Of a stretch of 39,741 nt of DNA, positions 25,279 to 34,875 are shown in pieces (the first letter of the stretch is position 1; each line of letters opens with the position of its first letter). The position numbers and the translations under genes are program-made. This DNA comes from Pelagicoccus sp. SDUM812003 (GTDB lineage: Bacteria > Verrucomicrobiota > Verrucomicrobiia > Opitutales > Opitutaceae), in the NCBI RefSeq assembly GCF_031127815.1, contig NZ_JARXHY010000024.1, forward strand, positions 1 through 39,741, read 5' to 3'. The notes under the pieces were generated by a model. That model made no database searches. It had not been told where the DNA came from and saw only the letters and a program-made list of their open reading frames with translations.

Positions 25279-27624
25279 ATGAATACGAATTGGTTCAAAC
25301 AGTCGGATTCTATGAAATCGTTGTGTAATAAGATGGAACGCTGTGCGGCTATTGTTCTGGCGTTGGCCGCGTTGAATCAGCTCGCTTGGGCGAGCAAACT
25401 GATCGAAGTTCGTCCGGTGGATCAGGAAGTCCTGATGGTGTATTTCAAGGATGGAGAGGTTCGCTACCGAGATAACGGAAAAGGTCCCAGCGCGTATACC
25501 GGACACGATTTCGCGGAAGGCGACGACGAGTTGGTGGCCTTCGGAGAGGAGCTCGACGTTGAAAAAGCAGGGCAGGTGGCGTCTTGGAGTTTGTCGGTCG
25601 CTGGCTCAGAGCAGCGGATGCAGCCGGTCGAGGTTTATCGAAAGTCGAAGGTGATGAATACTGACCATCTCTGGAACTACAAGCTCGACCACTGGATCTT
25701 TCTTCGGTTGCCGGAAGCTCTGGAAGACGGGCAACGCTACGAGTTGAGGATCGAGTCTGAGCTTGGAAGCGACAAGCAGTCGTTGATGTTTAGATACAAC
25801 TGGAACACCAGCCAATCCGAGGCGGTGCACGTGAACCTGATTGGCTATCACCCAGAGAGTCCGGTGAAGTCTGCGGACTTGTATTTATGGCTTGGTGACG
25901 GCGGGCCTAGGGACTACTCCGGCTATGAAGGAAATGCGGTTTGGCTATTCGATGTGGAAAACGGCGAGCGACACGAGGTCGGTGCTGTGAAGTTTTGGCG
26001 TCCACAAAGTGAAACCGATGCGAGCGGTCGTGATCTGACGGGATCGCCGGTGTGGAATGTGGATTTCAGCTCCTTTCAAACGCCCGGCCGCTATCGTCTG
26101 GTAGTGGAAGGAGTGGGAGCGAGCGCTGAGTTTGTAATCTCGGAAGATGTTTGGTCGCAGCCGTTCGCGTATTCGACCCGCGGGTACTACTACATGCGCA
26201 TAGGCGAATCGAAAAATGCTCAATATCCACCGCCGCGACAGCCTCGTTTCATTCCGGATGAGGATCCGGAAGGGTTTACGGTGTATTTGACCGATCTCGA
26301 CCCGTTCGATCCGGAATGGAAGGACCATCCTGGAGATACTTGGGACGAGCCCCATTTCAAGCCAGCGAAAGAATCGATGTTCTGGAAACGTCGCTTGCCC
26401 GGAAATCCGACCAGCCAAACGGCCCGCGGCGGGCATTCCGACGCCTTGGACTGGGATCGGCATCTGGCCCATGTATCCAATATCTACGACATTCTATTGC
26501 CGTACATTCTCAGCCGCGGAGGTTTGAACGAAGACGATCTTGGAATCGCGGAAAGCGGAAATGGCATTCCCGATCTGATCGATGAAGCTCGCAACGAGGT
26601 GGATCTGTTTCTCAGTTTGCGCGTCGGAGACGCATATGCGCATGGACTGACCAACCCGACTACCGAAAAGACGATCATGTTTCAAGCCGGGGCCACGACT
26701 ATGGCGGCGTGGGCGAACGCGGCGAATTGCGCCATGCTTGCGGAGGCGTTTCGATTGCATGGGAATCAGGAACTCATGGCTTACTACCGAGATGCAGCGA
26801 TCACTGCCTATCGCTTCGCGGAGAGTCAGAAACGCAGCCAGCTGGACGAAACGCAGGAGATCGGCGACTCGGTGATGCGCGGGAAGGATTTTCGCATGTT
26901 GGCGGCTGCGTACCTCTTTTCGGTGACCGGTGACGACGAATGGGAGGATGCAATGGCTCGCGATAGCGTAGTGACAGAAGGCTCCAATCAGATTCGTAAG
27001 CGCAGCGGCTGGGATCAAAGCTGGGCGAGTGTGGCTTATTTGTTCACGTATCAAAAAGTTCGATACAAAGACTTAGCGGAACGAATGAGGGCCGCCTTTT
27101 TGAAACAGGCGCACGAAGGGCATGTTGAGCTGATCGAAAAGCGCCCGTCGCGTCGATCTACCGATGACGTGCACTGGCAGACACCTCAAAACGTGCAGCT
27201 GGTAGCGATCGCGCATGCCTTGAGCGAGGATGCAGACGAGCGCGCGTTGTTTGAGCGAGCTTTGGTGTTGGAGGCGGACTGGGGGCTTGGCCGAAATCCG
27301 AGCAACATTGTGGAGATGACCGGATTCGGCAGCCGGCACATCGTGAACTGCTACACAAGCGGACGAAACGATGGAGCGCCCGGATTGCACCCCGGACATA
27401 CGCCCTACAACAACCTCGACCCGTGGGGCGGGAGCCACAACGGCAGCAACCCGCGCTGGTTTGCGGAGCGTGGATATCCTGATTGGGACGCGGGCGGCTG
27501 GCCGCATCAGGAAGCGTATTTCAATAGTCGATACTCGTGGGCGAACGGTGAGTTCACCCCTCGCCAGACCATGCGAGGCAAGCAGGTGCTATACGCCTAT
27601 CTGCACTGGCTGGGAAAGGAGTAG
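25279..27624 (+). CDS. Secreted GH9 glycoside hydrolase (endoglucanase-like)
   Basis: Protein of 781 residues. A signal peptide ends near AWAS (about residue 38); an inner ATG at 25312 is an alternative start. After an N-terminal domain comes the GH9-linked CelD_N immunoglobulin-like module (VHVNLIGYHPESPVKSADLYL...GRYRLVVEG). The catalytic domain begins VWSQPFAYSTRGYYYMR; the paired aspartates are in GGHSDALDWDRH, replacing the usual GGWYDAGDY. Further blocks are NGIPDLIDEARNEVDLFLSL, GWDQSWASVAYLF, LGRNPSNIVEMTGFGSRH and the C-terminal SRYSWANGEFTPRQT with the probable acid Glu. GH9 enzymes hydrolyse beta-1,4-glucans or related polymers. It ends the regulator-GH9-deoC-GH9 run. Confidence 0.88.
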   Translation: MNTNWFKQSDSMKSLCNKMERCAAIVLALAALNQLAWASKLIEVRPVDQEVLMVYFKDGEVRYRDNGKGPSAYTGHDFAEGDDELVAFGEELDVEKAGQVASWSLSVAGSEQRMQPVEVYRKSKVMNTDHLWNYKLDHWIFLRLPEALEDGQRYELRIESELGSDKQSLMFRYNWNTSQSEAVHVNLIGYHPESPVKSADLYLWLGDGGPRDYSGYEGNAVWLFDVENGERHEVGAVKFWRPQSETDASGRDLTGSPVWNVDFSSFQTPGRYRLVVEGVGASAEFVISEDVWSQPFAYSTRGYYYMRIGESKNAQYPPPRQPRFIPDEDPEGFTVYLTDLDPFDPEWKDHPGDTWDEPHFKPAKESMFWKRRLPGNPTSQTARGGHSDALDWDRHLAHVSNIYDILLPYILSRGGLNEDDLGIAESGNGIPDLIDEARNEVDLFLSLRVGDAYAHGLTNPTTEKTIMFQAGATTMAAWANAANCAMLAEAFRLHGNQELMAYYRDAAITAYRFAESQKRSQLDETQEIGDSVMRGKDFRMLAAAYLFSVTGDDEWEDAMARDSVVTEGSNQIRKRSGWDQSWASVAYLFTYQKVRYKDLAERMRAAFLKQAHEGHVELIEKRPSRRSTDDVHWQTPQNVQLVAIAHALSEDADERALFERALVLEADWGLGRNPSNIVEMTGFGSRHIVNCYTSGRNDGAPGLHPGHTPYNNLDPWGGSHNGSNPRWFAERGYPDWDAGGWPHQEAYFNSRYSWANGEFTPRQTMRGKQVLYAYLHWLGKE

Positions 27625-27672
27625 GCGTCGCGAAATTGAGGTTCAGCCAAAATGCCTAGAACAATGGGAAAG

Positions 27673-27691
27673 GGGGCAAGTTGTGTGCCCC
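27673..27691. terminator. Hairpin after the GH9 gene
   Basis: GGGGCA pairs with TGCCCC around a 7-nt loop, about 50 bp after the GH9 stop and between convergent genes. There is no T-run on either side, so it is at best a weak or factor-dependent terminator. Confidence 0.35.
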
Positions 27692-27850
27692 AGACTTCCG
27701 CTGTATGGGGTAAGAGACCCTGAGAGGTGAGGAGGGCATTGCAGGAAAGACTTCCAGTGAGTATGCGTTCCAACACTACATCTAAAGGAAAAATCGGCGA
27801 CAAGCGCGAGTGTCATTGAGGCATGGGACTGCGGCTGACTTTGTTTGACC

Positions 27851-29068
27851 TTACTCTTCGCGCAGGGCGCTGGAGAGGGTTTTGCGCACGGGTTTGAGCA
27901 GGTAGTCCATGAGGCTGCGTTCGCCGGTTCGGATGTCGACTTGGGCGGTCATGCCGGGGGAGATTTCCAGTTGTTTTCCCGTGGTGGTGGTGGCGGGCAT
28001 GGCGTTGGGGACGAGATGGACGCGGTAGTAGATTTCGGTTCCACGGCCGGTTTCTTCCTTGAGGGTGTCGGCGCTGACGTAGGTGACACGGCCTTCGACG
28101 GAACCGTGGATGGTGTAGTCGAAGGGATCGAAGCGGAGGCTGGCCTGTAGGTCTTTTTGGATACGGGCGATGTCGGCAGGTAGGACCTTGGCTTCGATGA
28201 TCAGTTCGTCGTCGACGGGCACGATTTGCATGAGCTCTTCGCCGGGCCGGAGGACACCGCCGACGGTGGTGACGCGGATGTTTTTGACCACGCCGGCCAT
28301 TTTGGCGGTGAAGATGCTGTTGTCCTGTTCCTGGCGGCGGCGGATGAGAAGTTGCTCGTTTTGGGCGATTTCGTTTTCGACTTGGGTGAGCTCTTGCTGG
28401 GCGTCTTCGTAGAATTGGTTGCGACGGCGTGCGTGGGTGGCTTCAGCCTCGTTGAGGGCGCGTTCGGCGCGAAGCAGCTCGGAGCCGCTGGCGTCGCCTT
28501 GTTGGCGTAAGTCTTTGACGAGGGCGAGCTCGCGGTTGGAAAGGGCGATTGCTTGCCGCAGGATGCGGAGCTCTTCGTTCAGACCGGATTGGCGTTGTCG
28601 GAAAAGGGCGCTCTCTACCTCGGCGATCTCTGGAGCGTTGGTAAGTATTTGGTCGGACAATACAAGCGTTTCGCTGCCGACGACTTCGGCCCGGAGGCGG
28701 GCGGCTTTGGCCCGGAGTGCATGGAGACGGGCTTCCGTTTCCGCTACGGTGGCGGCGAAGCTGGTGGGGTCGAGGCGGGCGAGGATTTGGCCCTCTTGCA
28801 CGCGGTCGCCTTCGTGGACGAGCAGTTCCTTGAGGATGCCGCCGTCGACGGATTGGATGAGCTGTACGCGGCTGCGGGTGATGACCTCGCCGCTGGCGCG
28901 GGCGACTTCGTCGATGGTAAAGAGATTGGCCCAGGTGACGAAGGCGACGAAACCTGCGAGCAAAAGGTAGACCCAGCGTCCCCGTTTCGACTCGTGGTAG
29001 CTTTGCAGGCGCTCGACACGCTTGGTGGCAGTCGGGGCGGGCGGAGGGGCGAGTAGATTAGACGACAT
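27851..29068 (-). CDS. Type I secretion membrane fusion protein (HlyD/LapC-like)
   Basis: Protein of 405 residues. A single membrane segment (about 32-50, VYLLLAGFVAFVTWANL) is followed by the barrel-lipoyl start EVARASGEVITRSRVQLIQSVDGGILKELLVHEGDRVQEGQILARLD, typical of HlyD-type adaptors. A long coiled coil spans about 105-255. The second lipoyl half is FTAKMAGVVKNIRVTTVGGVLRPGEELMQIVP, and the C-terminal HlyD signature is GKQLEISPGMTAQVDIRTGERSLMDYLLKPVRKT. It bridges the ABC exporter and the TolC-like channel. Its start overlaps the ABC gene by 11 bp, and it is the last gene of the adhesin operon. Confidence 0.95.
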   Translation of the reverse strand: MSSNLLAPPPAPTATKRVERLQSYHESKRGRWVYLLLAGFVAFVTWANLFTIDEVARASGEVITRSRVQLIQSVDGGILKELLVHEGDRVQEGQILARLDPTSFAATVAETEARLHALRAKAARLRAEVVGSETLVLSDQILTNAPEIAEVESALFRQRQSGLNEELRILRQAIALSNRELALVKDLRQQGDASGSELLRAERALNEAEATHARRRNQFYEDAQQELTQVENEIAQNEQLLIRRRQEQDNSIFTAKMAGVVKNIRVTTVGGVLRPGEELMQIVPVDDELIIEAKVLPADIARIQKDLQASLRFDPFDYTIHGSVEGRVTYVSADTLKEETGRGTEIYYRVHLVPNAMPATTTTGKQLEISPGMTAQVDIRTGERSLMDYLLKPVRKTLSSALREE

Positions 29069-30857
29069 CGAAAGCGACTCCGTTTCTAGGTTTTGTTTGT
29101 GGGCGACGGTTGCTCATGAGCGCGGGGAAGATCGTTTCTGGCGTACCGTCGCGTTGGATACGGCCGTCGCGCAGGACGAGGACGCGATTGAAGAGGCGTC
29201 CGGCGAGCATGGGGCGATGGGTGCTGACTACGAGAATGTCTTGCGGGTCGAGAGCGGTTTCGAGGTAGGACCAGACGCTTTCCTCGGTTTCGCGGTCGAG
29301 GGCGGCGCCCGGTTCGTCGAGCAGCCAGATTTTGGGTGCGGAAAGTGCGGTGCGAGCGAGGGCGACCAGTTGGCGTTGTCCGCCGGAGAGGCCTTGTCCG
29401 CCTTCGCTGATGGGGAGGTCGAGGCCTTGCGGGCTGCCGGCAGCGATGGCGTCGATGCCCAGTTCTTGGCAGGTGAAAAGGAGGGAGTCGTCGCTGGCGT
29501 TGTTGCCGAGGCGAAGATTGTCACGGAGTGTGCCGCGGAAAAGTTGCGGGTGTTGCGGAAGGTATCCAATTTGTTGCGACAAGCGTTTCGGGTCGATTTC
29601 CCAGAGATCGGCGTTGCCGACGCGGACGCGGCCTTCGATCGGTGGGTATATCCCCGCGAGTAGTTTGAGGAGAGTGGATTTGCCGCTGCCGACGGGGCCG
29701 AGCAGCAGGACGCGTTGTCCGGCGTGCAGCTTGAGGTTTTCGATATCGACCTGTGGGGATGGGCTGCCTGGATAGCCGAAGCGGGCTTTCTCCAAGGCGA
29801 TCGTGTCGGGTGTTTTCAGTGGATTGAGCAAAGTTTGATCCGTGCGGCGTTCGGTGGGCAAGCTGAGGACGCGGTGTACCATGTCGAGGGCTTGGGAGAC
29901 GTTTTGCCATTGCACAAGGTACTGGACGCTCTGGGCAACTGGGGCGATGATACGGCCGCCGAGAATGCTACAGGCGATCATGCCGCCCATGGTGAGAAGG
30001 CCGGCTTCGATTTGCCAGACGCCGACAACCACGGCGGAAACGTAGGCAGCGGTGGAGAGGCTGGTGGTGGTGACGGTGGAGAAGCTGTTGATGGCGCGCT
30101 GTTGAATGGTGTATCCATTTATGTCCGACGTGAGGTCTTTCCATTCGCCGGCGAAGTGGGCGCTGGCGTTGCTGGCCCGTATGGCTTCGGCGCCGCGAAT
30201 GGTGTCGACGAGCAGGCCTTGTCGCTCGTTGGAGCGTTGGATTTGGCGTCGGGTGAGGCGGCGGAGTCGCCATTGATTGACCAAGCCCAGCAGCAAGGCG
30301 ACAGGAAGGAGAGTGGCGTAGACCCAGGCTACTTTTCCGCCGATGATGGCGATGAATGCCAAGAACATAAGAGCGAATGGCAGGTCGACGAGAGCGAAGA
30401 TGACGGCCGAGGAGAAGAATTGGCGGATGGAGTCGAGGCTGCCGACTTGAGCGGCGAGGGTGCCGAGGGAGCGCGGTTGAGCGTCGAGTCGGAGGTGTAA
30501 CAGGTGTTCGAATACGCGTTGGGAGAGGCGTTTGTCGATGGCGCAGGAAAGACTGTCGAGGGTACGAGCTCGGAAAGTTTTGAGGCACCAATCGAAAAGA
30601 ACGACGAGGGCCATGCCGCCGGCGAGCGTGGTGAGGGTGGCGTAGGCCATGGTGGGGACCACGCGGTCGTAGACTTGCATGGCGAAGAGGGAAGTGGAGA
30701 TCGCCATGAGGTTGATCAAGCATGTGGCGACGACGATGCGGCGTAGCCAGGCCTTTTCGCGGAACAGCTCCTTCCAGACGAGGCGAGCGGCGAGATTTTC
30801 GCGCAGGCGAGGCTGGGGGTCATTGTCGGCGGGTGGTGGGGGAGTGTTCGGTTTCAT
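29058..30857 (-). CDS. Type I secretion ABC exporter (no peptidase-like N-domain)
   Basis: ABC half-transporter of 599 residues. Membrane segments lie at about 43-330. The nucleotide-binding domain has Walker A GPVGSGKST, the signature LSGGQRQLVALARTAL, Walker B IWLLDEPGAALD and the switch His in VVSTHRPML. Closest in style to LapB/HlyB exporters, but the roughly 130-residue C39 or C39-like domain usual there is missing: membrane segments begin about 40 residues from the start. It therefore cannot cleave double-glycine leaders, which fits a large cargo with an uncleaved C-terminal signal. Start and stop overlap the flanking genes (4 bp and 11 bp), showing tight coupling. Confidence 0.95.
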   Translation of the reverse strand: MKPNTPPPPADNDPQPRLRENLAARLVWKELFREKAWLRRIVVATCLINLMAISTSLFAMQVYDRVVPTMAYATLTTLAGGMALVVLFDWCLKTFRARTLDSLSCAIDKRLSQRVFEHLLHLRLDAQPRSLGTLAAQVGSLDSIRQFFSSAVIFALVDLPFALMFLAFIAIIGGKVAWVYATLLPVALLLGLVNQWRLRRLTRRQIQRSNERQGLLVDTIRGAEAIRASNASAHFAGEWKDLTSDINGYTIQQRAINSFSTVTTTSLSTAAYVSAVVVGVWQIEAGLLTMGGMIACSILGGRIIAPVAQSVQYLVQWQNVSQALDMVHRVLSLPTERRTDQTLLNPLKTPDTIALEKARFGYPGSPSPQVDIENLKLHAGQRVLLLGPVGSGKSTLLKLLAGIYPPIEGRVRVGNADLWEIDPKRLSQQIGYLPQHPQLFRGTLRDNLRLGNNASDDSLLFTCQELGIDAIAAGSPQGLDLPISEGGQGLSGGQRQLVALARTALSAPKIWLLDEPGAALDRETEESVWSYLETALDPQDILVVSTHRPMLAGRLFNRVLVLRDGRIQRDGTPETIFPALMSNRRPQTKPRNGVAFDVV

Positions 30858-32164
30858 TGTGGAGACTCCAATCCTACTAGATCGTCGAGGCCACCGCTGA
30901 GGGCTTGCAGCTTCAGGGTTTGGGCGAGCCAGTCGTTTTCGGTTTGCGCCTGCTGGAGGCGGTTTTCGTTGAGTTCGCGTTGAATGTTGAGCACGTCCAG
31001 CCAGCTCTTGCTGCCGGATTCGTATTGGCGGCGGTAGGAGTCGAGCAGCGCTTCCATGTCGGCGACGGAGGCGGACTGGAGGGTCATGAGATCTCCTTGG
31101 AGTTCGCGGTTGGCGCGCAGGCGATGGAACTGGCGGAGCAGGTCGACGCGGGTGGCGGCGAGGTCTTGCTCGGCGGCGATCTGGCGAGCGGACGAAGCTC
31201 CGGCGCGGTGGCGGTTGACAAATCCCATTCCCTCGAGGTTGGTATCGAAGACGATGCTCACCTGGCTGTCGTCACGGAGGCCTGGTTGGTCGTGGTAGCG
31301 CTCCGCTTGCAAATAGAGGGTAGGGCGAGCGGAGGAGCGGATGCGCTTTGTTTCGGCCGAAACTTCCTCGATGCGCTTTTCGCGTAGCTGGAGGTCGGCG
31401 CTCTGGTTGAGGATGGATTGGCGTAGCTCGATGTCAGAAGGAAGCTCAGTCAGTGCGGAAGGTACGTCGTCTTGGGCGTCGACCGCTTCACGGGTGAGGG
31501 AATGGAGGTCGCTAAGGGCTATTTCAAGTTCGCCGCGAAAGCGTTCGAGCTGTATCCGTCCTTGCGCTACGCGGGTGGCGGCGAGGCGGATGTCCGCATC
31601 GGAGGCCAGTTCGCCCTCGGCTCGGCGTTGGATCTGGGCGCGAAGTTCGGCGAGTTGGTCGAGGTTGGCTTGGGCGACGGAAACCCGTTCGCGGGCGCTG
31701 AGAACGGCTAGGTAGGCGAGGGCGGTTTCCTGTATCAGCTCGCGTCGGACGCGGAAGAGATCGGCCTGTTCGCGGCGGGAGCCGGCTTCGGCGAGATCGA
31801 TGGAGTCGCCGATGCGGCCGAAGGCGTAAAGCGGTTGGCGGAGGCGAAGGGTGACGGGAGTGGAAAGGTCGTCGTTGGTGAGTACGGAGCGATCGTCGTC
31901 GACGTAGCGGGAGGCTTGGGCGCTGAGCGATGGCAGGCGTTGGCTACGGGCTTCGCGCACGGCGAAGTCGCCCGCTTCTGCCTCGGCCTGCTTGCCGATG
32001 ATGGCGGGGTGGTTGGCGAGGGTTGCTTGAATCGCTTCGGCGAAGTCTCCCGATTGTGTCTGCGCGGGTGCGGCAGCGATGCTAATCATCGCTGCGAACC
32101 CGAGCGCGAGACGTCGAGCGAGTGTGTGGGAACCTCGACGCCTTTCGGAAACGGAATGGGACAT
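30854..32164 (-). CDS. TolC-family outer-membrane channel
   Basis: Protein of 436 residues with a signal sequence (LARRLALGFAAMISIAAAPAQ) after a basic start. Two OEP repeats are seen: GDFAEAIQATLANHPAIIGKQAEAEAGDFAVREARSQRLPSLSAQASRYV and TLRLRQPLYAFGRIGDSIDLAEAGSRREQ for the first, and LRQSILNQSADLQLREKRIEEVSAETKRIRSSARPTLYLQAE for the second. Long helices continue to KSWLDVLNIQRELNENRLQQAQTENDWL, the usual TolC C-terminal element. It is the outer-membrane channel of the type I system, placed 14 bp after the sulfotransferase gene and overlapping the exporter gene by 4 bp. Confidence 0.93.
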   Translation of the reverse strand: MSHSVSERRRGSHTLARRLALGFAAMISIAAAPAQTQSGDFAEAIQATLANHPAIIGKQAEAEAGDFAVREARSQRLPSLSAQASRYVDDDRSVLTNDDLSTPVTLRLRQPLYAFGRIGDSIDLAEAGSRREQADLFRVRRELIQETALAYLAVLSARERVSVAQANLDQLAELRAQIQRRAEGELASDADIRLAATRVAQGRIQLERFRGELEIALSDLHSLTREAVDAQDDVPSALTELPSDIELRQSILNQSADLQLREKRIEEVSAETKRIRSSARPTLYLQAERYHDQPGLRDDSQVSIVFDTNLEGMGFVNRHRAGASSARQIAAEQDLAATRVDLLRQFHRLRANRELQGDLMTLQSASVADMEALLDSYRRQYESGSKSWLDVLNIQRELNENRLQQAQTENDWLAQTLKLQALSGGLDDLVGLESPQ

Positions 32165-32178
32165 GGTTGGTGGTTGGA

Positions 32179-34872
32179 TTACCGGATGGGTTCTAGCTCC
32201 GGTGCGTTGGTTGGATTGGTGTGAGTCGTTGCAAATGAATCAGTGGAAAGGGCTTCCGCTGCTGCGGCGGGGGAACAGCTGGGAGGGCTAGTGCTCTCGA
32301 TCTTTTGGGCCGCTTTTTCGTCCCCGGCGAGTCGGTAGGCGCGTGCGAGGTCGCTGCGCCAGTTTTTGTTCCATGGGCAGCGTTCGTGCGCTGTATACAT
32401 GAGCTCGATACCGTCGGCGAGATGTCCCTTGCTGACGTAGACGAGGCCCAGCATGAAGTTGGCGGCGGCGTGTTCGGGAAGGTGGTGAAGCAGCTGTTTG
32501 AAGCAGCGTTCGGCGTCGTCGAGTTGCTTGTTGTTGAAATGGGCGACGCCTTGATTGAGCCAGCCCGGCTCCGGGAGGGTGGCCATTTCGATGAGCTCCC
32601 ACGTTATTTTTCGGTTGGTGCCGGCGATGAGCGGGGCGAGGTGACCCTCGTAGCGACGCCACTTGGCCTTGCTGGTTTGGTAGATGGGTTGGCGGACTTG
32701 CCAGACGCTGGCGGTTTTGACGGGGCGTTCAAGCTCGTTGAACTTGAGGACCTGCGGTTCCCAGTCGACGCCGATGTAGTCGAGCAAGCGACGGGCGCTG
32801 GCTTCGGGATTGGCGATGACGTCCTCGTATTGGATTTCGAGGATTTGCTCGGGGAAGACCTCCTGCCAGTGAAACATGAGCAGGTTATGGTCGGCCAGCT
32901 GTTCGCCGATCCAGTCGAGGTCGTAGGCGAAGCCCATGCCGCCGTGCTTGGCGGCGTAGTCGGTGAAGTAGTTGGAGACGGCGATGTCGCGCGGGTCGCG
33001 GCGCACGGAGATTATCTTCGCGTTGGGAAAGAGGAACTTGATGAGGCCGACGTTTTCGAAGTTGTGGGGGAGTTTGTCGACGACGCGAGCGGCATCGGGG
33101 GCGTATTCACGAAGTTCGGACAGAACAGACTCGGCCACGCCTCGGCTGACGGTTGGATCCAAATCGTCGATACAATCAGGATAGCTTCGACCGGAGCCCG
33201 TTTGGCGTTCCCAACGTTCGAGTCCGGCGATGACCCGAGGGATGACACCCAACTCGCCAGCTCCGTGGATTTTGCTGTGGCCGGCGATGATCTGCTCGAC
33301 AAGGGTGGTGCCAGAGCGTGGCATGCCGAGCACGAAGACGGGGACCTCGCTGTCCGAACCGCGTTCCGAACGATGATCGAAGAGGGCGCGGCTGAAGGCG
33401 TGGCGGATGCGGGCGCAGCGTTGGCGATGGCCCTTGGCATCGTAGCGAAGGAGTTTGCGGCTGTCGGCGTTGGCCTCGTCGGCGAGGGCGAAGGCCCTTT
33501 GGTAATCTTTTCGTTTTTCCCAAGCGGCGGCGAGTTGGAAAAGCATGCTGGAGCGGCTGGTGCCGTTTGGAGTGTGCTGGCGGGCGATCGTTTCCAGTTT
33601 TTCCAGAGTGGCTTCGTCTTCGGGGAAGCGGCGGGCGTTGATCAGAGCGGAGTAGCCGCGAGCCGGGTCGATGGTCTTGATCTCTTCGAAAAGCGTAATG
33701 GCTTCGTCGATACGGCCTAGCTGCATGCAGAGATGGCCGAGCCCTTGCAGAGCGGGAACGCATTGAGGGTGGACCTTAAGGAGGGCGCGAAACCGATTCT
33801 CCGCGGCGTCGAACGTTTGCTCGTGAGCCTCGATGTTGGCGAGAGCGACTTCGGCTTGGGTCTGAAACTGTCGGATCTGAGCGTCAGTGTAATCGCCGTC
33901 GTCGGGCGAGAGGGCCTCCGCTTCCTCGATTGCTTGGGAGGCAGCCTTGCGGGCGATCTCCGTTTGGGACTGAAGGGCGACTCTGGCGAGAACGAGAAGG
34001 AAGGGCAGGGCCGGCTTATTCTGTTTTTTAGCGAAGCGAACGGCGCGCCGTAGCAGGGCGATGGCTTGGCCGGTTCGTCCTTGCATTTCCGCCAACTCGA
34101 CGAGCTGTTGGATGAGCGTCAGGTTTTCCGGATAGCGCTTTAGGCCTTGGCGTAGGCGTTCTTCCGCCTGGGCGTGACGGTCGTGGTCGAACAAGTAGCG
34201 GGCATTGGCGACGAGGGCGCTGCACCAGCGCTCTTGGTCGAGGGTTTCGCTGTGGGAGTCGAACCAGGTGTCGGCCTCGACGAAGGATTCGTTGGCCGTC
34301 CAGAGTTCCAGTTGTCGGAGGTCGAGCTCGTGATCGTAGTACGGACGCTGTTCTTCGGGCCAGTTTTGTTGTTCGGACGCCCAAAAAGCGCGGGCGCGTT
34401 CGAGGCAGCGAGCGGCCTGCTTGAGTTTGCTCGTTTTGAGGTAGAGCCGGAGGAGGTTTTGATAGACGGCGATGCGTGGTTCGAAGGCGAGGCTGCGTTC
34501 GAAGAGAAGGAGGGCGTCGTCGAGTCGGTTTTGGTGAGCACGGCAGGCGGCGAGTCGCGCGAGGAGGAGCGGGTGTCCGTCGTCTTCCTGCTCGGCGGCT
34601 TGGAGGATTGACTCCGCTTTCTTAATACGGCCTACGGCGAAGTGGACGGCAGCTAGGTCGACGCGGGCGTCGAGATCGAGGTTGTTTGTATTGATCGAGC
34701 AGATACAGTCACGAGCAGACTCGAGTTCGCCGGTGTAGGCCAAACCCAAGGCAAGGAGAACCTTAGCCGAAGGGTCGTCCGTCTCAGTGGCTATGCAGGA
34801 TTCGACTAGGGTCTGGTAGTCGTTTTGCTCGGCGAGGCGGCGAAGGATGGTGATGGTGTGGGAAGTCGCCAT
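32179..34872 (-). CDS. TPR-sulfotransferase (possible protein sulfotransferase for the secreted adhesin)
   Basis: Cytoplasmic protein of 897 residues. Residues 1-470 are tetratricopeptide-like helical repeats (for example CVPALQGLGHLCMQLGRIDEAITLFEEIKTIDP at 371-403). Residues 510-760 form a sulfotransferase domain: the 5'-phosphosulfate loop PRSGTT at 518-523, GAGELGVIPRV, the 3'-phosphate motif RRDPRDIAVSNYF at 624-636, and FHWQEVFPEQILEIQYEDVIANPE. Two or three more TPRs follow to the C-terminus (about 765-875). This is the Sulfotransfer_3 group that includes tyrosylprotein sulfotransferases; all PAPS-binding residues appear kept. The gene starts 3 bp after the adhesin stop. Modification of the adhesin on Tyr before export is the leading idea; an attached glycan is the alternative. 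Confidence 0.92.
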   Translation of the reverse strand: MATSHTITILRRLAEQNDYQTLVESCIATETDDPSAKVLLALGLAYTGELESARDCICSINTNNLDLDARVDLAAVHFAVGRIKKAESILQAAEQEDDGHPLLLARLAACRAHQNRLDDALLLFERSLAFEPRIAVYQNLLRLYLKTSKLKQAARCLERARAFWASEQQNWPEEQRPYYDHELDLRQLELWTANESFVEADTWFDSHSETLDQERWCSALVANARYLFDHDRHAQAEERLRQGLKRYPENLTLIQQLVELAEMQGRTGQAIALLRRAVRFAKKQNKPALPFLLVLARVALQSQTEIARKAASQAIEEAEALSPDDGDYTDAQIRQFQTQAEVALANIEAHEQTFDAAENRFRALLKVHPQCVPALQGLGHLCMQLGRIDEAITLFEEIKTIDPARGYSALINARRFPEDEATLEKLETIARQHTPNGTSRSSMLFQLAAAWEKRKDYQRAFALADEANADSRKLLRYDAKGHRQRCARIRHAFSRALFDHRSERGSDSEVPVFVLGMPRSGTTLVEQIIAGHSKIHGAGELGVIPRVIAGLERWERQTGSGRSYPDCIDDLDPTVSRGVAESVLSELREYAPDAARVVDKLPHNFENVGLIKFLFPNAKIISVRRDPRDIAVSNYFTDYAAKHGGMGFAYDLDWIGEQLADHNLLMFHWQEVFPEQILEIQYEDVIANPEASARRLLDYIGVDWEPQVLKFNELERPVKTASVWQVRQPIYQTSKAKWRRYEGHLAPLIAGTNRKITWELIEMATLPEPGWLNQGVAHFNNKQLDDAERCFKQLLHHLPEHAAANFMLGLVYVSKGHLADGIELMYTAHERCPWNKNWRSDLARAYRLAGDEKAAQKIESTSPPSCSPAAAAEALSTDSFATTHTNPTNAPELEPIR

Positions 34873-34875
34873 GGG

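Noticed and set aside
19515-27624. Bacteroidetes-type polysaccharide utilisation locus
   Set aside because: No SusC/SusD pair, no TonB receptor and no hybrid two-component or anti-sigma regulator are present.
29058-30857. Bacteriocin or double-glycine peptide exporter
   Set aside because: The N-terminal C39 peptidase domain is absent, so leader cleavage cannot occur; a large adhesin gene lies in the same operon.
32305-33720. Long plus-strand open frame (471 codons) opposite the sulfotransferase
   Set aside because: It is an exact shadow of the sulfotransferase gene, Val/Gly/Asp-rich with no domain pattern; the minus frame has clear TPR and PAPS motifs.
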